This document shows positions 29,312 to 42,500 of a stretch of 64,000 nucleotides of DNA, piece by piece. Every line of letters begins with the position of its first letter. The first letter of the stretch is position 1. This DNA comes from Archegozetes longisetosus (Eukaryota; Arthropoda; Arachnida; Sarcoptiformes; Trhypochthoniidae): positions 8,143,855 through 8,207,854 of the forward strand of contig JAEMBT020000006.1 of assembly GCA_018873245.2 (NCBI GenBank), read 5' to 3'. The translations under genes were made by a program, and so were the position numbers. The notes below the pieces were generated by a model that searched no databases, was not told the origin of the DNA, and saw only the letters and a program-made list of their open reading frames with translations.

Positions 29312-29505
29312 AGAGTAAACCTTCGAGACAGTGAAGTTGCGTAACGAATTAGTAATGATGTGGTTTACAAGTTCTTTTTGAATACTCTCAATGTGATCAC
29401 TATTTACAACAGTATAGTTTTCTGCTTGATTTTGAAATGACCGGATTTAAATAGACATTTATTTTGCAATGGTGTGGAGTACTTTATATTTGTTAAGCTC
29501 AGAGA

Positions 29506-29870
29506 AGTGGCGCAACAAAGCCTAACTGACTGGACCTTAAATCACACTTAAATATCACACTTCGGAAAATAAATGTATAAAAATAGTAAAGAGATAAATT
29601 CACTCAGATTTGGTATGAAAAGAAAATAATTTTTTTCCGAGTTTCAAGCAAAAATATTCACTCTGTCTTTTATATTGATTGCTTGTTTATAATTTTTAGC
29701 ATCTAATATAGTGATATCTGTAATCATTAAGAGTAGAACAACTAACTTTAAGTATTAACTAGTTCTCAGCTTTTAGCTCTTAAGTCAAACTATTCAAAAA
29801 AGATTTGACAAAGGTTTTCAATAACAGATATCAAAAACTTAGCCCAAATTCTTTGTTTGGTTGCGCCACT
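29506..29870. mobile_element. 365-bp non-autonomous element with AGTGGCGCAAC ends
   Basis: A perfect 11-bp inverted repeat, AGTGGCGCAAC at 29506-29516 and GTTGCGCCACT at 29860-29870; similarity continues inward with an AAAG. CAGTGGCGYARCC-type termini are common on hAT-superfamily elements. No coding frame is seen between the ends, and no convincing target-site duplication was found. Confidence 0.5.
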
Positions 29871-31440
29871 GATGGTTAATATGTCAATAGAGGCGAAACT
29901 GGATCGTCAACTGAATAGCTCGTCATTATATAAACTGATTTACTCGTACTGATTCTTTTATTGTTATTTACTATAGCTTTTATAGAGTGTCTCATTTCTA
30001 ATATGTTTGTTCTGTTTAAGAGCTTTGCTTTGAAGCAAACAAGTTCTAGAGAATTATTCTTCTTCATTTTCATTCATAAAGTAAGTCATCTATGGTTGTT
30101 TCAAAATCACTTATGATTACCTCAAAATGATCTATATCAACGTTCAAATCGAAACTTCGATTATTTTAGACTTTAACCGAAGTTTTTCAATTCTCAAATG
30201 GGAATCACATATAAAACTAGAGTAATCACAAAAAAAACAAATGTAACTAGAAGCAACCCAACTTTACATTTTTTGTAATTCTATGCACTCGATCAAAGCA
30301 TTTCTAATTTGCATACAAACTGAGTGCAGCGCAAAAATTTGATGTGTATTACGCTTTCAAATGAAAACCTGAAAGGTTTGAATTATATTATGCAAGGCAA
30401 AGAATTAGTTATTACGCGAGTTATTCAATTTGATCACTATCTCTTTGTTTCTGATTTGCATTTTGTTTTTGCTTCTTCTGCATGTTATGCTTGATAGCGT
30501 CAAAATTATCATTATTTGATTCAGCACTCAACTAATAGTGAAACAATATATAATAAGTTTGAAAATTTATTTTCACATTTTTTAAGATGTAAATATTGAT
30601 TTATATTTTAGATTCTTTAATCATTCCAAACAACAAACAGAAAAATTCAAAGTTCACTAATATTTACTCATATATTCATAGATGGCTTAAAAGATTTATT
30701 ATAACTTGTTTAACATTATTTCTAACTCAAATTGAATTCATTCATATCTGTATTTTGCGTACATGAGACGCACATGAGACAATTTTTTGAGTAATCAATA
30801 TGATTTCTAAAAATTTGTCAATCTTATAGAAGACAGAGTGAATAAAAATAGTTGAAGGAATAAGTATAGAAACTTATGTCAATATGATTGTTGCGATCGG
30901 TGCTTCGTTAGGATTTTTGCCATTTTTGTCTTATTGTGAATAGAAGCCTCAAATATACAGAATCTATTGATAGGAAAAGGCCATAAATCATGTATAAGTA
31001 TTCCTTTCTAGTACTACAAAATATGACATACATTTCAAAGTTTTGAGCCTTAGTTAAAGATGAACTATAAAAATGAAAACTTCCACTTAATACCTGTGTC
31101 TAATAAGTTTGAAGTTATTATTTTGACTTATTATTAATGGCTTATTTGCTGGTAAAAGAAATTCTGCTTTAATTAACTTTCTACTAAAAATTCTATTAAA
31201 AGAGAAGGCAGAATCTACTGAATAAAAATTAATAATCTTTTATGAGTCTTTTCTTATGTCAAGGCTTTACTATAAAACTTAATTTTCTTATAAAGTAGTA
31301 AATTAGAAAAGCTTTAAAGTCTAAACGCGACAGATAGGATATGCTTAAGGTTTGGTGTAAAGTTGGATCCGCTTTCATTCTAATTCTAAATTTTTATGGT
31401 TTAAAAACCGAAAACCATTGAAATTTTAGGAACTTATAAG

Positions 31441-32309
31441 ACAATATGTAGCAAACTCCCGAATTAGCCTATCAACGGATTGATCCATCAACATGACTGA
31501 AGGAAAGGTCACCGAAGGGATCATCCATCCTTAAATATCATTTCTCAATTGAGACATCAAAACTTTCAAATTTGTTTTTGAGAACTATTTATAAGGTCTC
31601 TATGAGAAAAAGTGTGAACTTCAAAAATTAATTTGAATAGCTCCCCTGTTAAATAATGAAATGATTGAGGGCTAGGATCAGGTTAATTTTAAATCTATGA
31701 TTGAGAGTTTCCTTCTAAGGGATGGGGCTAAAGTGCAAGATTGAAAAATTTCCCATCATTTTTCACGTATACTTGACTTTTGGCTAAACTGAAAAATTCA
31801 TAAAAAGTAGAGCATTTGAAGCTAATAAATTTAAGCATGAATATGAGTACGTGATTTTTAAGGGGACCGTTAGAATATTAAAAATTAATAAAATTTTTAA
31901 AGTCACACCTAATTAATGGTAATTGATAGAAGTGAAATTGTTTCACTCAAATTAAAAATCAATACAGTAAAATATTTTGGTAAATATTTGATAATAAACC
32001 TGAAATTGCTGTTACGTCCTAGCCCTTCGAGGAAACTCTCCATCATGGATTGAAAATGAACTTCACTCCTAGCCTTTAACGTTTCATTAATCAACAGGGA
32101 ATGTATTCAAATTAATTTTTGAAGTTTACACTTTCTCTCATAGAGCCCTTATAAATAATTTTCAGAAAACGAATATGAGAGTTTTATCGCCTGAATTGAG
32201 AGATAATATTGTAAAGATAGATGACTCCTTAGGTGATTTTTCTTTTAGTCATGTTGACTGATCTGATCAATCGGTTGATGGCTGGTTCGGAAGTTTTCTA
32301 CGCACAATC
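31441..32309. mobile_element. 869-bp element with ~300-bp inverted arms
   Basis: The left arm 31441-31740 and the right arm 32008-32309 are reverse complements with scattered substitutions along their whole length. Shared blocks include TCAACATGACT, ATTTATAAGG, CTCTATGAGA, and AACTTCAAAAATTAATTTGA. The central spacer is about 267 bp and non-coding. Long inverted arms of this kind fit a foldback or long-TIR DNA transposon derivative. Near 31640-31710 and its counterpart, one frame keeps similar residues in both arms (V-x-F-x-S-M-x-E-S-F-L), so the arms may descend from coding sequence. Confidence 0.7.
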
Positions 32310-33915
32310 CTTTGTTCATTAAAATTATTTGCAAGCTTAGTTTACTCTTATTAAGTTGAAACTTTTATTTCTTTAGAGTTTGCAATAAGTTAGTTTTGGT
32401 GAGCGTAACGCTCGCAAGGGACATGTCAGTCGAAATTCAAACATTAATTTTTTCTTTAACTTATAATCACTTTGTTTCACATCTCTCTTTTATGTCAACA
32501 TTGCTGAAGTCTCCTTTCTCGATCAAATTTTAAGACTCATTGGGGAAATCAATGAATTGAATATGAGTTTTAAGACATTGTGATGAACAAAACATAAAAA
32601 ACAGTCCTGTATGAAACAATTGACGATTGCTAGAAGATGCGATTCAAGTGCTAAATATGTTTTATATGTAATTACATTCCAACTTCTAATTAATCAAATT
32701 AACTGTAAATCTAATCTGTAACTTCATTAATACCCCAATTATTCCATCGATTAACTAAAATTAAACACTTGATGAAACGTGAAATTTGACGTGGTTCCCT
32801 ATGACAATATTTTCCTATTCTGGACTATGGTTTCCCACCGTGACTACTGTTTGAAGACCAATGTTATGATTGATTTTATCGAGAAATCGCATAAAACTAA
32901 GATTTTGTTTGTTGATCTGAGAGCTTGTACTTAAGAGAATAGAAAACCACATGTAATTGAAATACTTCTACATTATTACTAACAAATAACATATTCATAA
33001 AGGACTAATTGAATATAGAAAAGGACAAGAATAAGAACGACTACTATTTGGTGAAGCCATCAATAATTTTTATAGACTACAGTTTTAGTCGGTTTGTTGG
33101 GATTACGTGATTGCAACTATATGCAATTATATACTTTATACGAATTAGCACTCACTAGTCATTTTCATAAGCTATAAATAAACACAAGTCAAATATGAGC
33201 CTTTATTACAACATTAGCTGAAAACTCGTCAAAAGACCGATCAAATTACACTACTATCTAAAGTAGAAATTCGATACTCGCCTACTATTAGATATTCAAT
33301 CGTGACCCGAACTTACTATTCGCGCTTATGGTAAGGGACACAAGCTGACTGAAACCTTGCATACAATAGCATCTAAATTATAACCAGAGATACTCTACAA
33401 ACAAATGATACAGTGCGGCCAGTATGTAACTGAGAAACTCAAAGTTTAAGTCTTTCCGAAAACGCAGATACTTCACACCAATTCAGCACGTCAATCATAC
33501 TCTTTATTTCTGCCTTAAAATATAGTCAAATTGAACACAATTTAGTTAATCTAAATTATTATTTTAAAAATTAGATGAAAAGACTTTCAGATTGGATTGC
33601 TATATTTTTTGTTTCAAATCTCATCTTTAGACCGAACAATTTTTCCAAATATTTAACGTTAAAAGCAATATCAACTGAAATAATTAATAATACGAAATGA
33701 TTTGCTACCAAAATTCAATATGGACTCTCAGTCTCTTGTTCTAGATTTTATACTCATGTTATATATTTCAGATTATAAATGACTTGATTCCTGAGCCATT
33801 TGCTTGACTTACATAAAACATTTGAATTGTTTTGTATTTTATGCTTTCCAGATAAATGACTATTAAAGTGTAATAAATAATTTGATCAATTTATTCATAA
33901 TAATTACAAAAGAAA

Positions 33916-34476
33916 CTATGAAAGGATTACAAAGAATAAATTTGAAAGATCCATTGTGAAACAATTTTGGTAAATAGATTTGTTTACTATACTAAGATTC
34001 AACTCTATTACTATATAGGTTGACACCATTGAGATAAATAAGATTTGAAATAGGAGTTGACATCCAATATAATACGTGTTAGCCGTGTACCTTTTGAGAG
34101 CATCGCTCAAATTAACTCGACTCGAGAGCAGATGGAAAAGTTTGAAAAACTCTTCGATGCAATTTTTGTTATCATATTTACCGTATATTTTTAGATACAC
34201 ATCAACTATGAATGCATAGTGTAGAAAACTGTGAGTAAATATTTTCCATATTAATAATTGAAGCAGTAATGAATTCATGTTCGCCTGCAGGCTCGCTAAA
34301 TGTTGATCCCTTGACTCATACTTGTTCGAAGTGAAAAATAATCTTCCACAACATACTTTGGCTCCTACTCATTAGAAAATAAATCAATTTCAAGTGAAAC
34401 TTACCAATCTGGGATAAAGTTGTGATACAATTTTCTAAATCTAATACGATCCGTGAGCGATGATGACGCGTCAAAT
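33916..34476 (-). CDS. Candidate gustatory-receptor-like gene fragment, two exons
   Basis: A possible piece of an insect-type gustatory (7TM ion-channel) receptor; partial. Exon A is 34405-34476, between a CTAG acceptor and a strong GTAAGT donor, and reads FDASSSLTDRIRFRKLY then HNFIPD. Exon B starts at 34228 after a CTCACAG acceptor, in the phase that A requires, and runs to a stop at 33916. It encodes 103 residues: a hydrophobic start, a polar stretch with KIYGKYDNKNCIEEFF and LSSRVNLSDALKRY, then a long hydrophobic segment (IGCQLLFQILFISMVSTYIVI). The pattern RFRKLY, then a helical EEFFKLFHLL, then a TM6-like block resembles the C-terminal half of gustatory receptors. The diagnostic TYxxxxxQF motif of TM7 was not found downstream to 33300, and no upstream exons were identified. 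GC content and codon use are richer than in the flanks. The open frame also continues upstream of exon B to about 34360, so other exon models are possible. Coding is moderately likely; the family call is weak. Confidence 0.38.
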
Positions 34477-37400
34477 CTAGTTGATATCAATTTAAAACTG
34501 AGCTCATGTTAACAAACTTGCAACAAAACATCGGATTAAACTTTATCTAGAATTATAGATTCTCGTGGACAATATCTTTATTTGTCAACAATTTAAAAAT
34601 GAAATCAAGTCCAGCAGTCAGTTCTATTCGGACTGAAAATTAATCTATCGATTATATATTGAGTTGAATTTGTCAAATTGAACACTAAATTAAATACCTA
34701 AAAACAAGCAAACCTAATAATACCTGATGACAATTGAATATGAAATTTTAGCTCACTTTGCACGTCTAACACGAGCTAAGTTGTCAGACAAATAGTAAAA
34801 GCATTACTATCTTATTCAGTTTGAAACACTCAAGCATAACTTATTGATTTAAACATAAAATAAACTTAACAATTCAGTGAGCCTTCAGTCAAACATAAAG
34901 AATAACTTATAATCAAAAGCATAAGTAAAAATCTGAAGTTTATGTTTTTATAACTATTTGTTTTTGTTAAAATGCGATCGAAAGTTATAATGATTGCATG
35001 AAAAGACAAAACTGAATAAATATTTATAATGATGAGTTAACTTTTTAGAGCTTTAAGAGGATTAATCCATACAATAGACTGAATCTGTTTAATTACTTCT
35101 AATATACAAAAGAAAGATTTTCTTATAAAGATGGGGCAGACAAGCTAATTATAATACGCAACAAACTTTTGTATACAATGCAAAGTTAGGCCTGAATAGA
35201 ATGATCTCAATCTAATTATGAGTGGAGACAACCATTAAAGACCGGAAACGTTTTACAGTCGGTAACAGAACTGAGTCTCAGTTTATCATTGACTGCACTC
35301 TTTCAAAATCAAATAAGAACGAAGTGAAAGTCTAACTTGAACAATCCTTTAAACTATTAGTCTAAAACTGATGAATGAGATAAGACATTATTGCGTTAGT
35401 TAGCAGAAGCAAAAGCAAATTGGTATTTCTTTAATTACTTAAGAGAGCTCATCATTTATTTAAGAAATCTGTTTAATGTACAAGTATTTCACTCATCAAT
35501 ATGTAAAGCAAAGATGAGAAAGTAATGAGACAAATAGCTTGTCAGTTCCTTCAATATTGACTTAGTCGACTGAATTTTAATTGCGTACAAATGAAAAATT
35601 CACGATTCATACATTGACTCGTACTATTTGCAGTAAAATAGCTCACTTCGCAATTAGTAGCTCTTTCGACAACCATATTTGCTTCGATCTTTATCATCTT
35701 ACTCTAATGTAATGATGAAGCTTGAACAAATGGTGTGAATAAACTTGTCGTCGAGAGGTTTATGTAAACAGATTATCTCATGTAAAATATGTAATACTCA
35801 ATCGAAGTCGACATTTGTCTACTTTTCGAAAGATATCCAAATGCATTGACCCGATAAAACGGAATTACATAAAACTTAAAATTAAGCTCCTAAACGAGTA
35901 AATGGCACGTGTATTGAATGAAGATAGACAAGTATTATCAATTTGTATACTAGCAAATTGTTGACTTGTATGCTTGCAACTTACACTTTTCAAACAGATC
36001 AACGCAACCAAATGACTCTTCTCGACAAAATCTATTTCGATCATTTCTTACTGGTTTTATTGTTAAAATGTTTCACTTTGAAGTTTTTGATGGAGGAAGA
36101 TTTCTCGCTAGCTTGATTGAGATAGTATCTGTTATTGCTTTTCGTTGATTGAATTTGTAAGCCTAACTGAGCTATTTAGAATAATTGACATGTAGAATAA
36201 AATTGCATTAAACCATCAAATAGGTTCACAAGTTGTTACTTTCAAATTTTATGAACATATCTTTATTAAATTAATCGATTTAGTGTAGAAGATGCCCAAG
36301 AATAGTGTTGAGCTGAAAATGCATGGAAAGTAGAAATTAAAGCCTTTCTTGAGAATCTAAGCATGTTTCGCTAAAATTATTCTTTTAAACCTTTATAAAA
36401 TATAAGATGTACTGATAGGAGCCTCAGGGATTTGGCCAGATCTCAATGCACGAGCATCTTTATATTTGCATTGAAGACGTAAATCTCTACTCTTTTCAGT
36501 TATACGAACCAAAAAGGTTATATTTGCTTTGCATCAGTGTTTTAGATCCGATGGTGAGTACAATAATGATAAATTGTCTCGTGTTCAGCTCTACTAAAGC
36601 AAATATATGGCACATTTGTTTGCCATTTTACACAAGTTGCATAATTCACAACTAAACCATCTAACGAACAGTTTGAGTGCAAAATACACACACATTATTC
36701 TACTCGATATCATACAACAATCATATTTTGTCTGACAAATTGCTTCACATTTATTAGTGAAAATTTTCAACTTATCCCAAATCTGTATATTCCAGCGCAA
36801 CATTTAATATACAATTCATAGAATTTGATAGTTTTAAATAGACTAATAAATGACTAAAATAATATGTAATTTATATAAATTAGTTGCGAATTATAACTGC
36901 TATCAATCATATTAAATAAATAAAAATGGCATAATAATAATGATTATACTGTTATCTGAATGACATTGTATTTATGCTTATAATGCGAATGCCAATAATA
37001 GTTCTTTACATGAATGCATTTCAATTATATTCTCATCTAATTGATTATGATGCTCAAAATCGTAAAATATTTGATTAATCGTCTCAATTTGTCATTTTAT
37101 CCAACTCCCCGATACTAATGTCACATTGAATATTTCTGACTTGTACAACTAAACGTTATAGTATAGTCTCTACTATCAAGTTAGACTTTTGTTTTGTTTC
37201 AGGCAAAACGCCAACTTTCAGAGTACTTTTATCAGACTCATTCCGACTACTTTAATGCTTAATACAATTTTGGCATTCAAAGTTCAAACTGAAGTTCAAA
37301 ACGAACTAGCACGTCAAATGTTATTTGGGTTTAGATTCAAAATTTAGAAGAAAAGATCATAACGATTTCCTCAATCACGTGTCTCAGGCTTTTAGAAAAA

Positions 37401-39428
37401 ATAGTTTGATTTTGGTTTTGCATTACAAGTAAGTTTGTATTACTTTATTTCATTTATCCTTAAAACTTCATCATTCAAATGATTTCCATTACTGAGAATT
37501 TGATGTGCTGTATACCTAAATGCAGTTTCAAATGCATAAAAGCAAATAACAAGAACTTTTGCAAATCAACTTTTTCTTCACGGGTATGAGTTCTTAACTT
37601 ATCTTTTAGGGACTATTAGAGTTATAGTTTTTCTAATAACTTTATTGTTTTGATTAAACAATTTTATGTTAATAAGTTCACATATCTAAGTATCTAAAGC
37701 TGAGTTTTGATAAAATGAAGGTCAAATTATCTTAATTAAACTGCAATCATTTCATTTCAGTTATGAGGTATTGGTTTATGATCTCTAAAAGAATAAACAA
37801 AAACTTCGGCATCTATTATAGTGAATTTGCATTTAAAATGTCGACCTTTTTCTTATCTAACCAAAATGTTGAATAAGTTGCCGATAAGTTGTCGAATAAA
37901 TAAGTAAAAATAGAGTTTTATGTAATAAATAGTGCCTTTACTTCAATGCTTAATGAATGGTTCTTGCTTAGTTAAGAAAGTTTTTCTGATCAATTGTATT
38001 GGCAATAGTTGCTATTTGTTTGTAGGCATTGTTGAGCTATTGTGCGAAGTAAACCTATTGCTCGACAATTGAACAGTTAGATATTGTTTTTGCTGAAAAA
38101 CCATTAATTTGGGTTTTTTCGAATTTAGATAATTGTGTTTCTTTGGGCAAAAGAAAGACAGCCTAAATCATGTAAAACTAACAATTAGTCTGCATATTAT
38201 TCTACTTGGAAGCTCTTTCTTCAATTAAAAAATCATTTCATTCATGTACTCAACTATAATAAAATCTGGACTCCAATTAAATCTGCGCCTCAAGTCAAGG
38301 CTTATGTCTGAACAGAAACAATGATTACGTACGCCCAACTTTAGGCATCGATTTAGTTATTTGAGAACTAACAAGTTTTAAACTTGCAAATTTTTTCAAT
38401 AAATAATTCATTTAGATAGAAATCCATTAGAGTTTTATATGATTTTTAAACATGAAAAGCAAGTAAGGAGACATCTAAATTAGTTTTATTCGCATAAATC
38501 ATTTTAATAGTTGATATAAAACAGTTGATATAACACTATAAATAGTTACCCTATCAAGTTTATTTGTAACTGACAATTTAACGCATTTTTAAATTATCAA
38601 CAAGTCGGCTCTTAACACCAGCAAATACTCATCAACTATTTAATTAGTCTAAAATAGTGAAACTAAATAGTTGAAAAAGTGCGTCAAGTGGATCAATTGA
38701 AAGCATACTTTCTGACATTGAAAAGGAAAGTTAGGCTAAAAGTAATTTTCAACTTATCAAGCGTAAATTAACTAAACAGCTGTCTGACATTTTCATTATA
38801 TAAATATTTATGAATATATACTGAAAATGTATTTATAAGCAAATAGATAACAACAAAAAACAATTGTTGTCCAAATATAAATTGTGATAATATTGACTTT
38901 ATTATTGAAAACTTAGTTTAATGCAGTTGACAGTAAAGTGCAAATAATAAAGTTGTTATAATTGGATTGTCAAATACAATATCGTTTATTAAGTTAATAA
39001 AGGTTAGTAACACAATTTTTAGTGAAATTGCTTGCTTCAATTGGTAAAATAATAGTAACTAAGTACACTTAAGGCTAAGTAATAATTAAATAACCAAGTT
39101 TTGGAGAGATTCCGAGCAAACAAAAGTAATTAGTTCTACTAATTGAGGTTTTGCTTCTAAGAAGAAAGCAACAAATAAAAATAACAAGAAAGTAAAATAT
39201 GAAAATGAGCAGAGGTGGACTCTCTTTGTCTTAATACCATCCAATAGAAAAGAATTTAATAATTGAATCTAGTCAGCATGAGTTGTTATATGCGATCGTT
39301 AAACAATTTAATTATGCTACCACTATAAAGAAATGCAACTCACAATTTTAAATCACATCATTTTATTATGTAAGGCAAAAATTCTAATCTAATATGTCCT
39401 TCAATCAATTCAATGCATTCAAACTATA

Positions 39429-39504
39429 TTGTAATTTAGAAAATATTCTAAATTACAACATATTTGCCACATAAATAAGTATCTTTGAGCAATACTTATT
39501 TATG
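39429..39504. repeat. Two adjacent perfect 13-bp hairpins
   Basis: Hairpin 1: TTGTAATTTAGAA at 39429-39441 pairs perfectly with 39446-39458 across a 4-nt loop. Hairpin 2: CATAAATAAGTAT at 39470-39482 pairs perfectly with 39492-39504 across a 9-nt loop. Eleven bases separate them. No coding frame or known RNA motif overlaps. The function is unknown: candidates are a small MITE, a cruciform-forming site, or an unrecognised small RNA. Confidence 0.65.
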
Positions 39505-42500
39505 AATTAATTTTCAACAAAAGTGAACCTCTACTTTTAGATAATTGTTAACATGATGTATAGAGAGTATATGATTAAGCTAGCACAATTTCTTAACTAA
39601 CTTACGTTGTGTACACTATACTTGGTTTAGTTAGGCTAGATTGAGGGAATGGCACGCGTAGCTGTGCCAGGTGTTCGACATTATTCTGGTAACCACATAA
39701 CTCACAAGTACTCAAATCCCACATGTAGAATCAACTGTACACAAGCTCAGATTTCAAACATATTGCATCAATGGTTACTGATATTGATTATTACCCACCA
39801 AACATCAAGAAAATGTTCTTTAAATATAATCTTTTTTGCATTTTAATAGATGTTTGTTAGGACCGAACAATGGGTTGTTTTGCTTGAAATTCAATCTTAA
39901 TGTAATGATCAAAGCGGTATTTGCTGACTCATTGGTATAGTAAGCGAGATCGTTTACACTGATCGAGTATTCTTGAATATTCTGTTCAGCTTTTAGAAAG
40001 CAATCAAACAAGCCAAGGAATAAACAACTAATTAAAGGTTGTCATCACTCATCTGTCGAGTCGAGTCATGTTTACTCTCGTAATAGAAGTTCAGTCTATA
40101 GGCTAAGATGCACTCAACAATGCATTCTGAGGAATACATGTATTCAGCCAAAATTCCTAATCAAACCTTAAATCCCATTTGACTACATAAGTTAAGACAG
40201 TCTTTTGATGTTACGATGATAGATAAGTGATAGATAATCAGAATTTTTCTTAAACTAAGTACTGTTTTACACTTCTCTATTAGTTAAACCACACCGTGAC
40301 ACAACATATTTATATATGATATAATTGTAATAAAAACTTCAAATTTAATAGAAAGTTAGTTTTTAAATTGAAAGTTTGACTTACTTTAAAAGAAACACGA
40401 CAATTTCAATATAGTTTATTCCAATTGAATAATTATGTTAGATCACAGTTGGCAACAGGTACCGGTTAGCCAAAATACGGTTAGTATCAGACTAAATAGC
40501 ATTGATTCAGAGTTAGAAAATTTGTGCAGAGTATGTCAAAAGATCCACAATTGGGAGTTTGCGCTCTTTTTGTGCCAATTTTTATACTAACTTAAGAATC
40601 GGTGCATTGTAGTGTTAGATCAAACGTTCAGTCAAAATATTTGGTACTTTTCAGTCAAATATTTAACTTTCAACAAAGTAACTTTCGATATAAACTTTTC
40701 TTAATAGATAGAATATGAATGAATTACACTTTAAAATAAATATTCTACCCTTTCAACTGTCATTTTTATTTCAATTTGAACGCTAGCTTTGTGTAACTCA
40801 AAATATACTTCAATTACACTTATAATTCGATCAATGTAAAATCAATTTCTTTTTTAACTTGTCTTTTGTAGCTAATATGGTTTTGTCATTTCTGTGCGTC
40901 TGTTTGTCTGTCTGTTTGCTCACTCGATTCTTAGACTGAAGATGATATCAATTATTCTGCTTTTAGAAAACCCATTTAAATAATCTCGATTCTTCAAATA
41001 AAAAATTGTTAAAGATTTCAAAAAAGCTATATTATTCTACTATAAAACTGATTATTAAAATAAGATTGATGAAAATTTTGTACGATTCAAATTCTACAGT
41101 GGTTCCTACAATCAAATATTTTACGCATTATTGATATGACTATTGACTATTCGATCAAATTTTGAAGAAGTTTGCTACAAATACAAAATGATACGTTGCA
41201 AAGATCAAAATTTGAAATATTGTTGAAGAGCCATCCGTTATTCAGATAGCTATTGATTATTAAACGAAATAGTTGTATAAACTCATATTTTGTCAGTTCG
41301 TAATGATCTTATCTATCATTAAAAAAACTTTTAGTCGTTAAGTAAAATCATTTAATAAATTGTCTACTATCTTCAGTAAGAACTAACTATCAATTTTCTT
41401 TAATACTCAAATGCCTATTTATTCAAATTAACCAACACTTTAGGAATTGTATATTATTCAAATTTGATAGTTTTGTAACTGTTATTTCTCTAAATCATTT
41501 ATATCATCAATTGATTACTCGATTGAAAGCTTCAAATCATTTCATTTTGAGGGCTCATTACTCAATTCACACAAATATATAATAAAGTTTCTAAACTTCC
41601 ATATTATTCTACAAGAAAAATGATTTTTATAAAGGTTTTAAAAATGCAGGATTCAAACGATTTCTTATATTATTCAAATCTAAACATCATTTCAATGAGT
41701 AATCAGATTGTACTAGAATTTTCACATCCAATCGAAACTATTATAGACAGTTTTCAATATTCTCACATAAAAATAATGCCTCTAGATTTTTTAGGTTCAA
41801 ATATGCACCTCAAGTATGCATTTAAATTTCAAATATTTTGTTTAACCTAAATTATTCATGAGCTTAATAGTCTAAAGAATTTTTTACGAATCATTTATTT
41901 TCAACTCGTTAAGTGGTTTATGCAATTTTATAATTACTGTAATGATTTTAAATTGAAAAATTAAGTTCCTTTTAATTTAATGAGCTAATTTTACCTAAGA
42001 GCTATTTCAATGTTTTCCTAACTCTATTTTTTATTAGGGAGTAAACATTTTCAACCAAATAGACCTGAATATTCGCAAAATTGATAACTTCAAAAATTTT
42101 GTAGTTAATCTGAAAATTCATTCATTTTGTTCTTAGTTTTTAAGTTTGATTTTTATTATTTTGTTTTAATACATTCTTAATTGCTAAACACGTGCTCGCA
42201 TAATATCAGCAATTAGTTGAGTGAACGGCGCGTGTAAATAATAAAAATTCAATTCAATATTGAACAAGCTCTAGATTACTTGGTGCACAGGAGTAAGGAA
42301 TTAGAGAACTAAACTATCTTGCAATCGATCATTTGGATGTTCAGTTGGTCAATCCAAACTAGGGAAAATTCAGTTTTCAGAGATCAGACTATTCAGCTTT
42401 GAGATGAATTCTAATTTTAAAAGATCTCTGACCATAAGCGAAAAAATTATTCATTATGTATTGCAAGAAGAGTTTTGTAGTTTTGAGCCAACATTTTGCA

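Larger units (their letters stand above)
20124..33915. other. Gene-poor, inverted-repeat-rich region
   Basis: Upstream of the receptor start no untranslated exon or promoter element is certain. From 20.4 to 28.5 kb only the hAT-like fragment near 22.1 kb and a weak open frame at 23672-23977 were noted. From 28.6 to 32.3 kb three separate inverted-repeat structures follow one another. From 32.3 to 33.9 kb nothing was recognised except a 5-bp-stem hairpin GAGCG-TAA-CGCTC near 32402. Confidence 0.5.

Noticed and set aside
37213-37260. Good acceptor (TTTTGTTTCAG) followed by a 19-codon frame to a stop
   Set aside because: No upstream exon or recognisable residues; a single splice-site match is expected by chance in T-rich DNA.
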